A model generated the notes under the pieces. It saw only the letters and a list, made by a program, of their open reading frames with translations, was not told the origin of the DNA and did no database searches. Positions 22,549 to 33,350 of a DNA stretch of 64,000 nucleotides are shown one piece after another. The DNA is from Annulohypoxylon bovei var. microspora (Eukaryota; Ascomycota; Sordariomycetes; Xylariales; Hypoxylaceae): positions 248,001-312,000 of the forward strand of contig MU405228.1 of the NCBI GenBank assembly GCA_022836615.1, given 5' to 3'. Position numbers and translations under genes: made by a program. Every line of letters starts with the position of its first letter. The stretch's first letter is position 1.

Positions 22549-23586
22549 TTAGTCAAATGTCGCAACCCAAGACTGGATCGCCTTGTTGACATCGTTGGGA
22601 CCTTGGATCATAGCCCAGTGACTGGTGTTTACCTCTGCCCTCGTCAACTTGTCGAAGTACTTGTCCATGCCAACGGATAGCGACGGAATCAGGACGGGGT
22701 CTTGGAGTGCTTGGATGAATAGGGATGGCATGGTAAATTTGTTGCCACCCGCCTGGGCGATCGGAAGTTCGTCTTCGAAGTTAATCTTGGCCGTGCGATA
22801 CCAATTTAGAGGACCCCGGAACCCCTGAATATGTAATTCCGACGCGTATTGATCGAGCTCCGTGTCGTTGAGCAGCGATGGCTGTCGCACATAGGGGAGA
22901 ACATCAAGGTCTACGCCTTTAGGCGACCAGGCTTCCTCGCCTTCCGGGGGTGTGCCCCCATATAATGCCAACAAGAGCTGCCGGATCTCGGCTTCGGTTT
23001 GGAATTTTCTGTCGAACGAGGGATCTCGAAACTGGAGCTGGTATTTGAAGTTCAGACTCTTGTTGGCGGCGATCTGGTCGGCCAGGTCGACGTACTCAGT
23101 CACCGGCGGGATATAGGGGAACGTAACCGAGAAAACTGCCTTGAAGAGTTCGGGGTAGTATGTGGCGAAGGGCCACACTAAACCACCGCCCCAATCGTGG
23201 CCTCCAAGGATCACCTGCTCGCCGGGCACGATCTGGTCTAGCAGTTCTGCTAGCTCATCTGACAGGTTCTTGAAAGAGAACGCGTCGAACTCAGCTGGCG
23301 AAGATGTTCGCCCGTACCCCAACATCTCAGGAACGATGACTTGGTACCCAAGCGAAGTGAAAAGCGGCACTTGATATTTCCACCCGTATGGGAGATCCGG
23401 GAATCCGTGGAGAAGGAGGACGGTCCCCTTAGGCTCGTTGGAAGGCCGGGCTCGAAAGTAGCGCCATGTGTTGTCTTTGACGACTGCGGAGTGGCTCGAG
23501 TTGAACGGGTACTGGACGGGTAGTCCCTCAGAGGCCGCTGCTGTAGCCACCGATAGGCTCAGGAGCAAAGTTCGGAACAGATTCAT
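22549..23586 (-). CDS. Secreted alpha/beta-hydrolase, epoxide-hydrolase-like
   Basis: A single exon encodes 345 aa with a signal peptide (about 1-18). The fold markers are in order: HGFPD (His60-Asp64, oxyanion region), GGHDWGGG with nucleophile Asp131, the acid Asp296 in ALQDPVL, and the His323 base in NTSHWAM. An Asp nucleophile in HDWGG and a Tyr-containing lid are typical of soluble epoxide hydrolases and haloalkane-dehalogenase relatives, which open epoxides or cleave C-halogen bonds. A signal peptide is less common for this group and suggests an extracellular or vacuolar substrate. The gene has no introns. It is convergent with the rhodopsin-like gene, about 200 bp away. Confidence 0.9.
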   Translation of the reverse strand: MNLFRTLLLSLSVATAAASEGLPVQYPFNSSHSAVVKDNTWRYFRARPSNEPKGTVLLLHGFPDLPYGWKYQVPLFTSLGYQVIVPEMLGYGRTSSPAEFDAFSFKNLSDELAELLDQIVPGEQVILGGHDWGGGLVWPFATYYPELFKAVFSVTFPYIPPVTEYVDLADQIAANKSLNFKYQLQFRDPSFDRKFQTEAEIRQLLLALYGGTPPEGEEAWSPKGVDLDVLPYVRQPSLLNDTELDQYASELHIQGFRGPLNWYRTAKINFEDELPIAQAGGNKFTMPSLFIQALQDPVLIPSLSVGMDKYFDKLTRAEVNTSHWAMIQGPNDVNKAIQSWVATFD

Positions 23587-24880
23587 CTTGTGTGCGATGA
23601 CTTGGACTTGTAAAAGGTCTCGATGGTTGTTGCCTGTGAATATCTTCTACTTTTCGACAGACAAGTTACCGATTTATATATTCCCATCTTGAATTGATTT
23701 ATAATTGGCACATTACAAATTCATGTATCGTTGAGTATGGCATCTTTCTAGCCAAGGATGATCTATGAAGTGCTAAACAAGGAGGGTTACTAATCGAAAT
23801 GGAAACCGGATCTCCTGATTGGCCCGAGTTTTATGCGGACGGCGGCGGACCCTACGTGAGATCATCTCGCAATTTAGGACATACATACATTGTCAGTCTA
23901 TATAAGGGCGTAATAGTACCTCCCATGACTGATAGCTAACTCCATCCTGCAGCGGAATGATAATAATTTACTCCACCAGACAATTTCCCCTATTCCGACG
24001 GCGAAATTGGCCGAAGCACGTGATTGGATGCACTTGTAGCACAGAATAGTTGATTATAAACATACCGAGCTACAGAACTGGGGCGAAATATGTGTGCAAT
24101 TGCATGAATCTAAGGGAGGTCGATCTTTAGACCTGGTTCGTCGGAAGGTTGAGCCGTGTTAACTGGTCTGTTCCGGATACGTTCGCTCTTTAGATGATTC
24201 TATCTAGACTTGGCATCCGTATTACTAATACCAAGACGACATTCAAATGACGGGGACGTAGCATCGCGTCTTTCGGGTGTCAATGATACCTGTTCTGCGT
24301 AAGGAATTTTAATCCTCGAAATTACACTTTTACAAAGACTGTAATAACCTCGCCGCTATATCTTAGGGCTTTACATAATACTTGCTCGGATGGAAATCTG
24401 CGCAACGCTTCACTCTTATTTAGGTATGGTATGTGTGGATACCTGCAGGCTTTTCTTGCCCCTTTTCAAGCTTCTCTCATCTAGGTTTATAGAATACGTG
24501 CGCAGAAGTCAAAATTATGAACCTTCTACAATGAGGTTTCTATCGCATGACACCCCCAACTAGCATTGTGAACAGTGCAGTCAGTCAACTCGCGCCTACT
24601 TAGGTACCTGGGCTGGTAGTAATACTAAGGACTACAATATAAAGAAAGTACATACATCACTCCAAAGGCCTAACTTCAATAGGTTTTAATATGTATCTAC
24701 TAGAACGAAAAGCAGTGTAACTATTTTATGTCATCTCATTCTAAAGTGAGTTAAATCCCACTTTTGTTTGATATGTTACTATGATCTTTATGAAAGCAAT
24801 ACATTGTGCCTAGGCAGTCAGCTAGGTACTATGTATCCGATGAATAGTTTTGTTTGAATAGGGGTAATAGGGGTAATTAC
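23587..24880. other. 1.3-kb intergenic region
   Basis: No supported gene. It contains the promoter of the hydrolase (near 23590-23900) and the 3' flank of the phosphatase-like gene. Several TAGGTA/TACCT motifs occur (24601-24615, 24808-24830). Confidence 0.5.
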
Positions 24881-25411
24881 CTATGAAGTCTGTAGTTGCA
24901 ATTGATCCAAAACCTCGAACTGACCAGTAGATGCGCCATTGTGCTTTTGTTCAACGTGATTATTCCTGTATTCATCTTCCGAGATATGTTGAGGTGAAGT
25001 CTTGTCCTTTTCTGCATATATCTGCAGACCAGTCACCATCGTGCCCGTCCGTCCATGACCGTGGCCACACCAGACCAAAGTACCGGCACGATGCTTTCGA
25101 TACTCTTTATTGCCTGTGCTGAGGTCGTTGAGAGTGGGAGCATGAAAGTCTTCCACAGGCAGTGGAGTGTACGCAATGCCGTTGCTCTTGAGATTCTCCT
25201 TGATGCCAATGTCGTTCGCTAAGCTGTTCAAACTAATCACATGCTCGATTTTGCTTTCCTTGAGGAACTTGATTGAATCGTCGGTTAGCTTTTGGTCCGA
25301 GTCGCTGCCATTATAGTAAGGGGCGGAAGAGCGGGCAAGCCTGTCGCTATTCGGAATATGGCCTTCCACCCACTTGAACCGATAGAAACCTGCAGCATCC
25401 GGTGTAGTCAT
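24881..25411 (-). CDS. Tyrosine/dual-specificity phosphatase-like protein
   Basis: A single exon encodes 176 aa. The Cys-X5-Arg P-loop is complete: WCGHGHGRTGT with Cys115 as nucleophile and Arg121 as phosphate-binding residue. Upstream, VEDFHAPTLNDL offers Asp88 as a candidate general acid, and the early LARSSAPYY resembles the substrate-entry region of compact dual-specificity phosphatases. The second P-loop position is unusual (HGHG, where classical enzymes have AGxG). No signal peptide is seen. The size is that of a bare catalytic domain. Substrate unknown. It is divergent from the MACPF gene, with 995 bp between the start codons, which suggests possible co-regulation. The C-terminal ~40 residues are polar and do not match anything I recognise. 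Confidence 0.8.
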   Translation of the reverse strand: MTTPDAAGFYRFKWVEGHIPNSDRLARSSAPYYNGSDSDQKLTDDSIKFLKESKIEHVISLNSLANDIGIKENLKSNGIAYTPLPVEDFHAPTLNDLSTGNKEYRKHRAGTLVWCGHGHGRTGTMVTGLQIYAEKDKTSPQHISEDEYRNNHVEQKHNGASTGQFEVLDQLQLQTS

Positions 25412-26406
25412 GTTGGTTATAGATGAGAAGTGTGAACGATATCTCTAGACTTATTAGGTATAAATCATGAACCATTTGACGGATAAGAACACATACCCTG
25501 ATGAAGTAGTAAATCTTGGTGGAAGACCTGAAAATCTCTTGTAAGTAAGCAATGGCGAAGGTAAGTGTATACCTAAGATCCCTTAGATCGCCGATTTTCT
25601 ACCTTATACCTGAAGAACGTGTGAGATGATTAATTACCTCCCGCATGCCAAGTCCTCGTATATCCCCTCCCTGTACGTCAACACCTGTACGCCGCCACCC
25701 CATAACCCAACGTCCTGTACGTCAACGCCCTGTGCGTCAGCTCCCGGCCTATAAACAATTGGCACGCCCCCTCTACGCACACCAACCTCCGTAAGTCTGA
25801 CCCCTTGTGTTCCCCTTCCCCGCACGTCAACCTCCTGTACATCTCCTTTTCGTACGTCAACTCCCGGCCCGTTGGCTTCCCGTACGTCCCCCCAAATGCG
25901 CCATCGCCCGGTACTTCGCCCCGTACGCCATAACTAACCGTACGCCACCATCCGTACTTTAATACTCTGTACGTTAGCCCCTATAGAATGGTGTCAAATT
26001 TAGTGCCCCATGCATGAGTAATCCTGTTTTTCTTCATTCAGATTTTCGTGTCTGCGAGACAACACTTATATTTACGGCATTCTGCATAAAGTAGATGAAT
26101 TATAGCCCACGTATGATGCAGCGAACTAACAGAGGGCCGATTAGACAGCCTGTTGTGCTCGATAGCGAGCGTATCACCTTTATAGAACATAGCACTCGAT
26201 TACGTATCGCGTTAGGTGATTTTTTAACGTCGTCCGGAATGAAGCGAATTGTTTTTCATTATCATGTCTATAAATGTAGCAACTATTCTACTCACAACAC
26301 TACTAACAAGACTTCTACACGCTTCTAGATTTTAACGCATTTAACCTCTCCTAAACGTTATCTCTACTGCTCATCCATTGACGCATCCTGTCTCCTCCAC
26401 GTATCC
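25412..26406. promoter_or_regulatory. Divergent promoter region, phosphatase-like gene and MACPF gene
   Basis: The 995 bp between the two start codons hold the promoters of both genes. The centre is the C-rich 15-bp minisatellite (25660-25985); both flanks are AT-rich. No other gene is visible. Shared regulation is inference from the geometry only. Confidence 0.5.
25660..25985. repeat. Degenerate 15-bp minisatellite between divergent genes
   Basis: About 20 units of a 15-bp repeat with consensus near CCNGTACGTCAACNC. GTACG-type cores begin at 25673, 25687, 25717, 25732, 25822, 25837, 25852, 25882, 25911, 25923, 25940, 25954 and 25969, mostly spaced 14-15 bp or a multiple. Exact GTACGTCAAC occurs at 25673, 25717 and 25852; others are variants. 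Read on the minus strand each unit holds TGACGTAC, similar to a half CRE/ATF site. Because 15 is a multiple of three, stop codons are rare in some frames, but nothing indicates a real coding sequence. Confidence 0.85.
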
Positions 26407-27891
26407 ATGGCGAATAACCAAGGACGCAAGCCGGGTCTTCGTGGTTGGGCTCAGGCTCCGACTCGCTCTGAGCTTCTCAGACTTGACTCTGTGTTTGACG
26501 AGAACACTCTCCCTGGAGTGTCAGTCATTGGAGCTGGCTACGACCCCTTCGCCGGCTATGCCAGCTCTCACCATGTTGTTGATACGAGCATCTTCAACTG
26601 GAAGGACGCCGAGCAGGATACCTTCACATATCTCGGAAAGACCTACAATAAGCCGGCTGCGGTCAATGCCATTGAGTATTCGGATTTCTTGTCGAAGAAT
26701 GTCGTCGGTACCGACATCCAGAGCTACCAGGAAAAGCTCAGTACTAGTGTAAAGGTCGACGGCTCGTATGGCTTCTTCTCGGGGTCAATCTCTACCGAGT
26801 TTGGATCAGAGTCGCTGACTAAAAGCGAATGCGAATTTTCGCGTTTCCAAAAAAGCATCGGGACATGGGCGCTTGAGCTGGCCTTCAATTCCAAGATACG
26901 TGACCTATTGAGCGAGACATTCCGCAATGACATTGACGGCCTCGACACTAGCGACTTGAATGCCTGCGAGAGATTCTTCAAACTCTACGGAAGCCATATC
27001 CTGACAGGGATTGTGCTCGGCGGTCGTGCGCTACGGACGGCATCTACGAACAAGTATACGGTGGATACCAAATACGACCTTAGCGTGACAGCTGAAGAAG
27101 CTTTTAAATTCGAAGCAGCGCATGTCAGCGCAGAAGAGCGGGCTCAGTACTCATCTGCTGTATCAAGCTTCAACAGCAATTCCTCGACAACTAGAACTAC
27201 AGTTGGTGGCAATCCTCAACTCGGTAACGACGTCTTTGCAGGAGAAAACTCTACTTTTACGGAGTGGAGCAAGTCGGTGATCGACGACCCCGTCTTTGTC
27301 GAATTCACAGTCAACAATCCTTTCACTCCTATATGGGACCTCTGCGCCAACGATGGCAATGGAGAGAAAGTGAGCTCCGGTCTCTCCACTTACTATGAGG
27401 AACACTGGGCTCCGGAGTATGCGGACAGACTCCGCATCCGACCGGATTACATTGATTCGCTCACCTTCGTGAATGGGGACAGCAGCACGATATCGCCGAC
27501 CCCAGGATATCAAAAGATCGACTACGACCTGAACTCCACGGTGGGCGGTGATTACATCTATCTCTGCTACCACAAGGCGAGCTACAACTCGCTTGGCTCG
27601 AATAATCGAGCTATTACCGACCTTACCGTCATCTTCGACCAAGAGAGTACGCCTTACGGCTACACGAAGATGTCTACCGACCTAAACGCCGGTGCGAAAG
27701 GGAAATACGTCTATCTCTGCTACAAGACGAGCGACTACGATTCGGACGAGGCAATCCTCGACATTAGGGTATTTGGCGGCAAAAGCTATGACGTTGCTCC
27801 ACCGTATGGCTTCACTAAAATCGAACGTGACTTGAATGCCGGCGCAGGCGGTGATTATATCTTCTTCGGGTATGCGAAGAGGGTCATTTGA
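26407..27891 (+). CDS. MACPF-domain (perforin-like) protein with C-terminal beta-prism repeats
   Basis: A single exon encodes 494 aa. Residues about 35-340 form a MACPF/perforin-like domain: GAGYDPFAGY at 43-52, and the family signature YGSHILTGIVLGG at 194-206. MACPF proteins oligomerise into membrane pores by unfolding two helical bundles; whether this one is a toxin, a defence factor or non-lytic cannot be told. From 366 to the end there are three related repeats (GYQKIDYDLN, GYTKMSTDLN, GFTKIERDLN, each followed by GG/GK-Y-I/V-Y/F-hydrophobic-CY/GY). They resemble the MABP-type beta-prism found at the C-terminus of other MACPF proteins, where it binds membranes. The third repeat is short and lacks the last strand. 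There is no signal peptide, so release would need lysis or unconventional export. Divergent to a phosphatase-like gene. Confidence 0.87.
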   Translation: MANNQGRKPGLRGWAQAPTRSELLRLDSVFDENTLPGVSVIGAGYDPFAGYASSHHVVDTSIFNWKDAEQDTFTYLGKTYNKPAAVNAIEYSDFLSKNVVGTDIQSYQEKLSTSVKVDGSYGFFSGSISTEFGSESLTKSECEFSRFQKSIGTWALELAFNSKIRDLLSETFRNDIDGLDTSDLNACERFFKLYGSHILTGIVLGGRALRTASTNKYTVDTKYDLSVTAEEAFKFEAAHVSAEERAQYSSAVSSFNSNSSTTRTTVGGNPQLGNDVFAGENSTFTEWSKSVIDDPVFVEFTVNNPFTPIWDLCANDGNGEKVSSGLSTYYEEHWAPEYADRLRIRPDYIDSLTFVNGDSSTISPTPGYQKIDYDLNSTVGGDYIYLCYHKASYNSLGSNNRAITDLTVIFDQESTPYGYTKMSTDLNAGAKGKYVYLCYKTSDYDSDEAILDIRVFGGKSYDVAPPYGFTKIERDLNAGAGGDYIFFGYAKRVI

Positions 27892-30641
27892 GCATGAAAT
27901 GGCGGAGACGTTCCTGTTATATCTTTTCCCTTGACTCTCCTTTTCTTTTCCCCTTACTCTAAGTGTGGTCATCTTGGATACTCTTTGCACAATGGTCTAC
28001 TTAGGGGCTTTGCTACCTACGGACTTCACTATGATACAAGCCACAGATCCAGGAATATCTTGGCCCTGTCCGTACTCCGCCCCGTCTCACCTTTACGCAT
28101 GATCTTATAACTATCTACACTCGCTTATTAGTTTCGTAAGACTATGATTGTCCCTCTTTCAAATGACAGGCTAGGGGTACCGCATTACCACCTTTATAAC
28201 AGTTTCCTAATTAGGTACAGAAGCTAAATTGTGTCAAGTCATGATCTACAAGAGTTCTTTTGACAATTCTTTCATGCAGGTGCATAGTAGGAATCATTGA
28301 CGGGCAGTTACTAGAACCTTCTATAACGCATGATAGCACTGAGGCTTATATCGGGAAGTCTCGGCTAGCATACTACTCGAGTTGTAGCGTGAGTACGTTA
28401 TATACAGCCATCATATAAAGTTAGGAGGCCTGGCCCTGAGACCTTAACCTGTGTATACATAGGTACCTATGTTCTATACCTACTTGTGAATAATGTGGAA
28501 AGTGCAGTGCATTTTCTGTCGTAGCTGCCATACGGACCCGAACTATGTTATTAAATAGAGTTTCGGACCCCGAAATCTCCACTCTAGCTGCCGACTTTAA
28601 CGTTAGTAGTTATAGAAAATTAAAGTTTCGGCGGTCACCCCCACGCTCTTGCCCCGTTTATCATTTTCTACAAACGCCGATGAGGCAATTAGTACTATGT
28701 GACTTCTATAGTAGTTACTAAATATCGTGAAAAATCTCAGTTTCGGTAATTACCCCTTTTATTTTCGGCAACAACGCCGATGATCTTGCTCTATGAATCA
28801 CCCAACGTACCATGTCAGATAGAGGTAATATACCCAGTGTCATTTCCAAGGTACTCGGCGCTAGTAGGTCTAGTGACTCAGAGCTTCTGAACTTTACATC
28901 GCCCCTTCTAGCTATGGAGGGGTCATCCAGTATCTGGGTACAAGGAGAAAAGCTATATATACCTAGGTAACTCTTGAGATTCCTACCCTTTACTTCTTTT
29001 CAAAACACATTCGTTGTTTAAAATACACAAACAACTGAAATATTCTCATCAGCTCCTTTAAATAAGGAGGGCATTCTCGAGACTTTGAGGATGGTACTCG
29101 AATAAGCTGCATTCGCAATCAGTCTTGCCCTTTTCCCACTTCTTCTATATCACATCTCCAACTATAAGGAGCCCTCGAGGCGTTATTACCTACCCGAGTA
29201 CACTATTTTAACATAATCAACAGAGACCATGGGGTCCGAATCAAGCCCCAACTTCGGCCATGTAGCCTCCCTTGAATGCGGACTAGGTGTAATCCAACAC
29301 ACTGGTGATGGCGAAACTACCACGCCTTTTATCCACCCCGAGCAAATCTTAATATCCTAACTGTCTCTTCATCCTGCCTGTAAGGCAGAATGTACACCCT
29401 CCTGCTCCTCTCTCAATCTCCTGACCCCCTATTTGTACAACATTCAAGCCCGACTTCCATGGACTTGGGGCCGGACCTCTTGGAAAGGTGTCTTTTATAA
29501 TATCTATCTTACATCGAGCCTTATACTATCACCTACAACAAGATACTTCTATCTAACATAATTCATCCCTCGCCACTATGGGTCTCCCACCAACCGGAGT
29601 ATTCTACGACAATCGGACGGCTTGTGTATGGTTTGGCTAAAGAGTGGGATAATGATGAGGCCTCAACGGTCGACTCAGGGATCCACTTCCGGATTGACTG
29701 GCCGACGAGTTTGGCTGAGTTGTCGTATGCGGAGGTCCTCCCCGGCAACTCCATTACCGAAGGGTAAGCTTTTCCTTGCATATTTCTAAACTCGCCGTGC
29801 GTCTAGAAATCATACTAATTATGCTACCTAATCAGGTATTGATACCTCAGTCACTTCTACGGGATCGTTAGCTCGATGCCGGAGTAGGCATAATTTAACC
29901 TTGAGGCCTAATTGAACATCCTCGACCCCAAGACACAACGCCGGCACGGTTACTTCCACCAACCATGTGAAGAGAGACCATGAGGTCCGAAACCGTGTTA
30001 ACAGCGTTTTGATCAATGAACATGAAGACAGTTTGAGACGCTGCGGTAGCGGCGCTACTCACTTCGAACTTATCACTTCATGACCAGTTTGGCATTTCGA
30101 CTTAGCACTGTTGAAGGAACAAATCATATCAGTGGTTCCGTGACAACACGGACGTGATATTGATGACAATTACAACAAGTACAAGTTCGACGAAGTTCGT
30201 GGCGGGATGAATAGCATCCGTCACGATATCTACTACACAGTACACTATTCCCACCTACTGTGTGAGGCAGGTATATCGGTCGGCTTTATGGGGAATATAA
30301 TTCTTCCACCATGGCGTATGGAGGCCTTCAAATCGGCGATGGGAGTACGGGTATCCATATTCCGATGCTGGTGGACACACCGGGTGATCTACAGCTAAAC
30401 CTGACCGCGAAGCCTCGATTTGGCGAACGCGATTGCGAGTATCCTAGATGCTCTTGATTACGCTTGGGCTAGGCACATGAACATTATATATCAATGGATT
30501 GTCGCTCGAACTCGACGATATAGTTTTGTTTTGGAGCTATACCAGGACCAGAAATCAACAACTCTTCTTTCCTACTCTAATAAACTAGACCCTTAAATCA
30601 CATCAGATTCAGGGAGAGGAAAGAAAATTTGAAACAGTTAT
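27892..30641. other. 2.7-kb region with a decayed gene
   Basis: Apart from the coding relic at about 29229-30466, no gene is seen. AT-rich DNA with frequent TACCTA motifs (28455-28485, 28958-28966) precedes it. The last part is the 3' flank of the minus-strand F-box gene. Confidence 0.45.
29229..30466 (+). pseudogene. Decayed coding relic, family not recognised
   Basis: Protein-like segments occur in different frames separated by stops. 29229-29360 opens with MGSESSPNFGHVASLECGLG and ends at a stop. 29578-29640 gives MGLPPTGVFYDNRTA in one frame, while the overlapping frame continues as RLVYGLAKEWDNDEASTVDS up to NSITEG before a GTAAGC donor at about 29764. At 30311-30466 a further frame reads MAYGGLQIGDGSTGIHIPML and ends PRCS. 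Composition and the intron-like junction suggest an old gene broken by frameshifts and stops. It could also be several chance frames. I do not recognise the family. Confidence 0.3.
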
Positions 30642-32126
30642 TTATTTGTTATTCGTTTGTCTATAACTTAGAACGATCATCAGACCCCTTCTCTGCCTAC
30701 CTACTGTCATCATCGATTCCTCACTACTAGACCCCTCATCGTATGTCTCACTATCTCGCCCATCGCTATCGTCCGAATCGGAGCTCGAGTCTGAGCTGTA
30801 GTCGGCATCCTCACTACTGGTATCATTCACTTCCTCAGCTTCGTCGCATAGGCGCTTGCAACGTCCTATCTCATGGGTATCGTAATAACCTGCCATACGC
30901 CATCCGTGATGATCGTATATGGATCTCTCTGTGGAAATGTAGTTCTTAAACAACGGGGGAACCTCGTACTTGATATTATCTGGGGGGACCCGCGGTTTAT
31001 GGTTGAAATATGACAGTATGTTTTTCTGGTGAAAAAAATACGCTTTCGCCGCAGGGGAACCGACCATTCTGATAGACTCCAGTTGGAGTTTCGCCGAGTT
31101 TCGAATTGTGCGTAGGTGGACAGGCCTTATGTGGCACACAACTAGGTCTAGATGTCGTAGGCTTGTCGCGTGCTTATTGCAGAACAGGGCAAGAATGGGA
31201 GGCTCCACCCATGTAACGTTCATTAGCGTCAACGTGTGAAGATGCGGCCAGTGACATCCGACGAATATCACTTCGATGATAGGCTTGGGACGGCCTGTTC
31301 TCTCGAAACATAGCGACAGGTGCTTCAGGTTTCTTGCTGCTGACAAGCACGATACTAGACCGTCGGGAGGGACTGTTGCAAGTTTGTCTCCCTGGGCAAA
31401 GCATAGGTCGATGGACGTGAGTGCTTCGAACGCTTGCGAGTTACTGGGCTTGAGGTTGACGATGAAGCTTCGTGAGTTTGTTGACTCATCTGCCAGATGC
31501 AGAGAAGTGATCTTTGAATTGAGTTGGTCCATTACCGGCATCAAGAAATTGAAGAATCCATGGTTTCCTGTTTGGAAGCTTAGCTTTTCTTGGTGTCGGT
31601 AGAGGTCTGCCTGTAATGGATATCCCCTGTAATAGAATAGTCGATCATAGGGCATAGGGCATGAGCGGATTGCTGTGAGCTTCGGCATTCGCTCGATAGC
31701 CACCGCAAGTCGAGTCAAGAAAGTCGCCATGCTGTACCGAACAGATCTCGATGGCATTTCGGAACCGCGAGCCTTCGGAATCCAGAATAGATCTGTATCC
31801 TCCACCGCGGCTTTCATAAGTCGCGTAATGCTGAAGGATTCGACATCCAAAGCCTCCAGGTTGAGCTCTTGCCAGACAATCTGACGTACGTGTTTGGCGA
31901 GATGCTTACGCGCGATGATTTCTTCAAACGCGTCTCGATCTTCCCTGAGGCGGGAAATTGTGATGTATCGGAATAGGATAGATGCGACGGGCTGGTCAAA
32001 GGCGTGGCATACTAGGCGCAAGTTCTTCAAGTCCTGTCGTGAGATTTGCTTGTCCGATATGATCTCAAGGATCAATTCATTAGGCATGCCCGACAGGATA
32101 GGTTGAGGACCCGATCGAGACGCCAT
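30642..32126 (-). CDS. F-box/leucine-rich-type fungal protein
   Basis: A single exon. The frame opens upstream at 32288, but the Met at 32126 (MASRSGPQPIL) is the natural start and gives 494 aa; the extra 54 upstream residues look like translated leader. Residues about 12-60 are an F-box: GMPNELILEII, then LKNLRLVCHAF and VASILFRYITI. The middle is an irregular leucine-rich section (SLHLAD, LTSIDLCF, LKHLSLCF, LHTLTLMNV) of the type that presents substrates. The C-terminus (about 425-480) is a strongly acidic Ser/Asp/Glu stretch. F-box proteins link targets to SCF ubiquitin ligases through Skp1; the target is unknown and such genes are expanded and variable in fungi. Confidence 0.82.
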   Translation of the reverse strand: MASRSGPQPILSGMPNELILEIISDKQISRQDLKNLRLVCHAFDQPVASILFRYITISRLREDRDAFEEIIARKHLAKHVRQIVWQELNLEALDVESFSITRLMKAAVEDTDLFWIPKARGSEMPSRSVRYSMATFLTRLAVAIERMPKLTAIRSCPMPYDRLFYYRGYPLQADLYRHQEKLSFQTGNHGFFNFLMPVMDQLNSKITSLHLADESTNSRSFIVNLKPSNSQAFEALTSIDLCFAQGDKLATVPPDGLVSCLSAARNLKHLSLCFERTGRPKPIIEVIFVGCHWPHLHTLTLMNVTWVEPPILALFCNKHATSLRHLDLVVCHIRPVHLRTIRNSAKLQLESIRMVGSPAAKAYFFHQKNILSYFNHKPRVPPDNIKYEVPPLFKNYISTERSIYDHHGWRMAGYYDTHEIGRCKRLCDEAEEVNDTSSEDADYSSDSSSDSDDSDGRDSETYDEGSSSEESMMTVGRQRRGLMIVLSYRQTNNK

Positions 32127-33350
32127 TGTTAATGAATGTTTGCACACGTTAATAGAATAAAGCTGCAAACGTATTACAAATGAAACGAGAAGATGAATGA
32201 TAAACGAGTGACGGAATTGTTGTAGAGTGTAAAAAGATGTGGGAAATTTTAGTTGTAAAATCTGCGCCGAGCTGATGTAACTTCCCACGTACCTAGTAGT
32301 TGAAGAAGGAAGGAAACGACGAAAAAGAATCAGGTTACCGTATTAGGGCTACGCATCCACCATCTTGTAATCACCTAGGTAACTAGGTAGGCAATACCAA
32401 ACTAGAACCTCTGGTTTATTCATCTAGCCCTAAATTGGATTTATCGCAAATACCCGGGTAGGTATGTACTCCAGGTTTATCCAGTCCCATCTATACATTA
32501 ATTCCACCCTCTAAGACAGCTTTGGTGGTTAGCTTCTAGTTATATGCTCGGCCATTATGGGCTATCCAAACCCCTTTAAATTAATAAGCCCTCGAGGGTC
32601 CCTTCCTTTCTGGGAAGAGCTTTTTGCTGTCGTTCGACAAGAATCTTTAAGAATTGTACGGCGTAATGAATGTCGAGTTCGACCTATCCACCTCTTTTTA
32701 GGGGAGATGATACTCTCGAACATATACCTCTTGATCTATAAATTAATAAAGCTAATGCTGGATTCTTAGACTAAACGGAAGAGAGGTGCCATATACCTAA
32801 TTAATTCTATATATTAAATCTTTTTATAGTCTATTGAAAGAAAAGGAGGTTTACCCCTTAACTGATGTTGACCATAGCATGCTGAGTTAAACGGATCACG
32901 TGCTACCCATGACATACGCTTTCCGTTTATACTATGAGTCGTAGTCCATTAAATATTAACGTTTAATCTGCCATTCAAAGTTTGTCAAACCATCTATGTG
33001 GTGAGATTAGGTAAGTGAGGGATTTGGTAAGAATGTAGATGACTAAGTAAAGATGACTCAGCAATTAGTAAAAAGGGGTAAATCGAGTCTTCAAATGTAT
33101 GGTTCACATTTTTATTTTCATTATTATCACTAACTCCAAAAGCGTCGTGGTCTAACCTCTACATCAGTCTCGTAATTTAGTTGGAATGACCCATGGTATA
33201 ATCGGCGTAACTCAGCAAACCACTCGAACCCAAGCCTACCTTTCCTACCCTAACACCCCTGCTCCTTAGGTATTTACAGAACACTGGCTCTGCGAATCTG
33301 ATGACTGACACTTGAGCCCCAATCCGCTTCTTTTCCCCCATGGGGTTCGT
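32127..33350. other. Intergenic region
   Basis: AT-rich, with TAGGTA/CTAGGTA motifs near 32370-32390. It contains the F-box gene promoter and the 3' flank of the NADH dehydrogenase gene. No gene is supported. Confidence 0.5.

Noticed and set aside
14041..23586. Secondary-metabolite gene cluster
   Set aside because: Esterase, hydrolase and membrane proteins are present, but there is no backbone synthase, regulator or oxidase set.
25634..25860. Open frames through the 15-bp repeat array, suggesting a repeat protein
   Set aside because: A 15-bp period keeps frames open by itself; there is no conserved peptide, and units vary without regard to codon position.
25660..25985. CRISPR-like array
   Set aside because: Units are contiguous 15-bp tandem repeats without spacers, in a eukaryotic genome.
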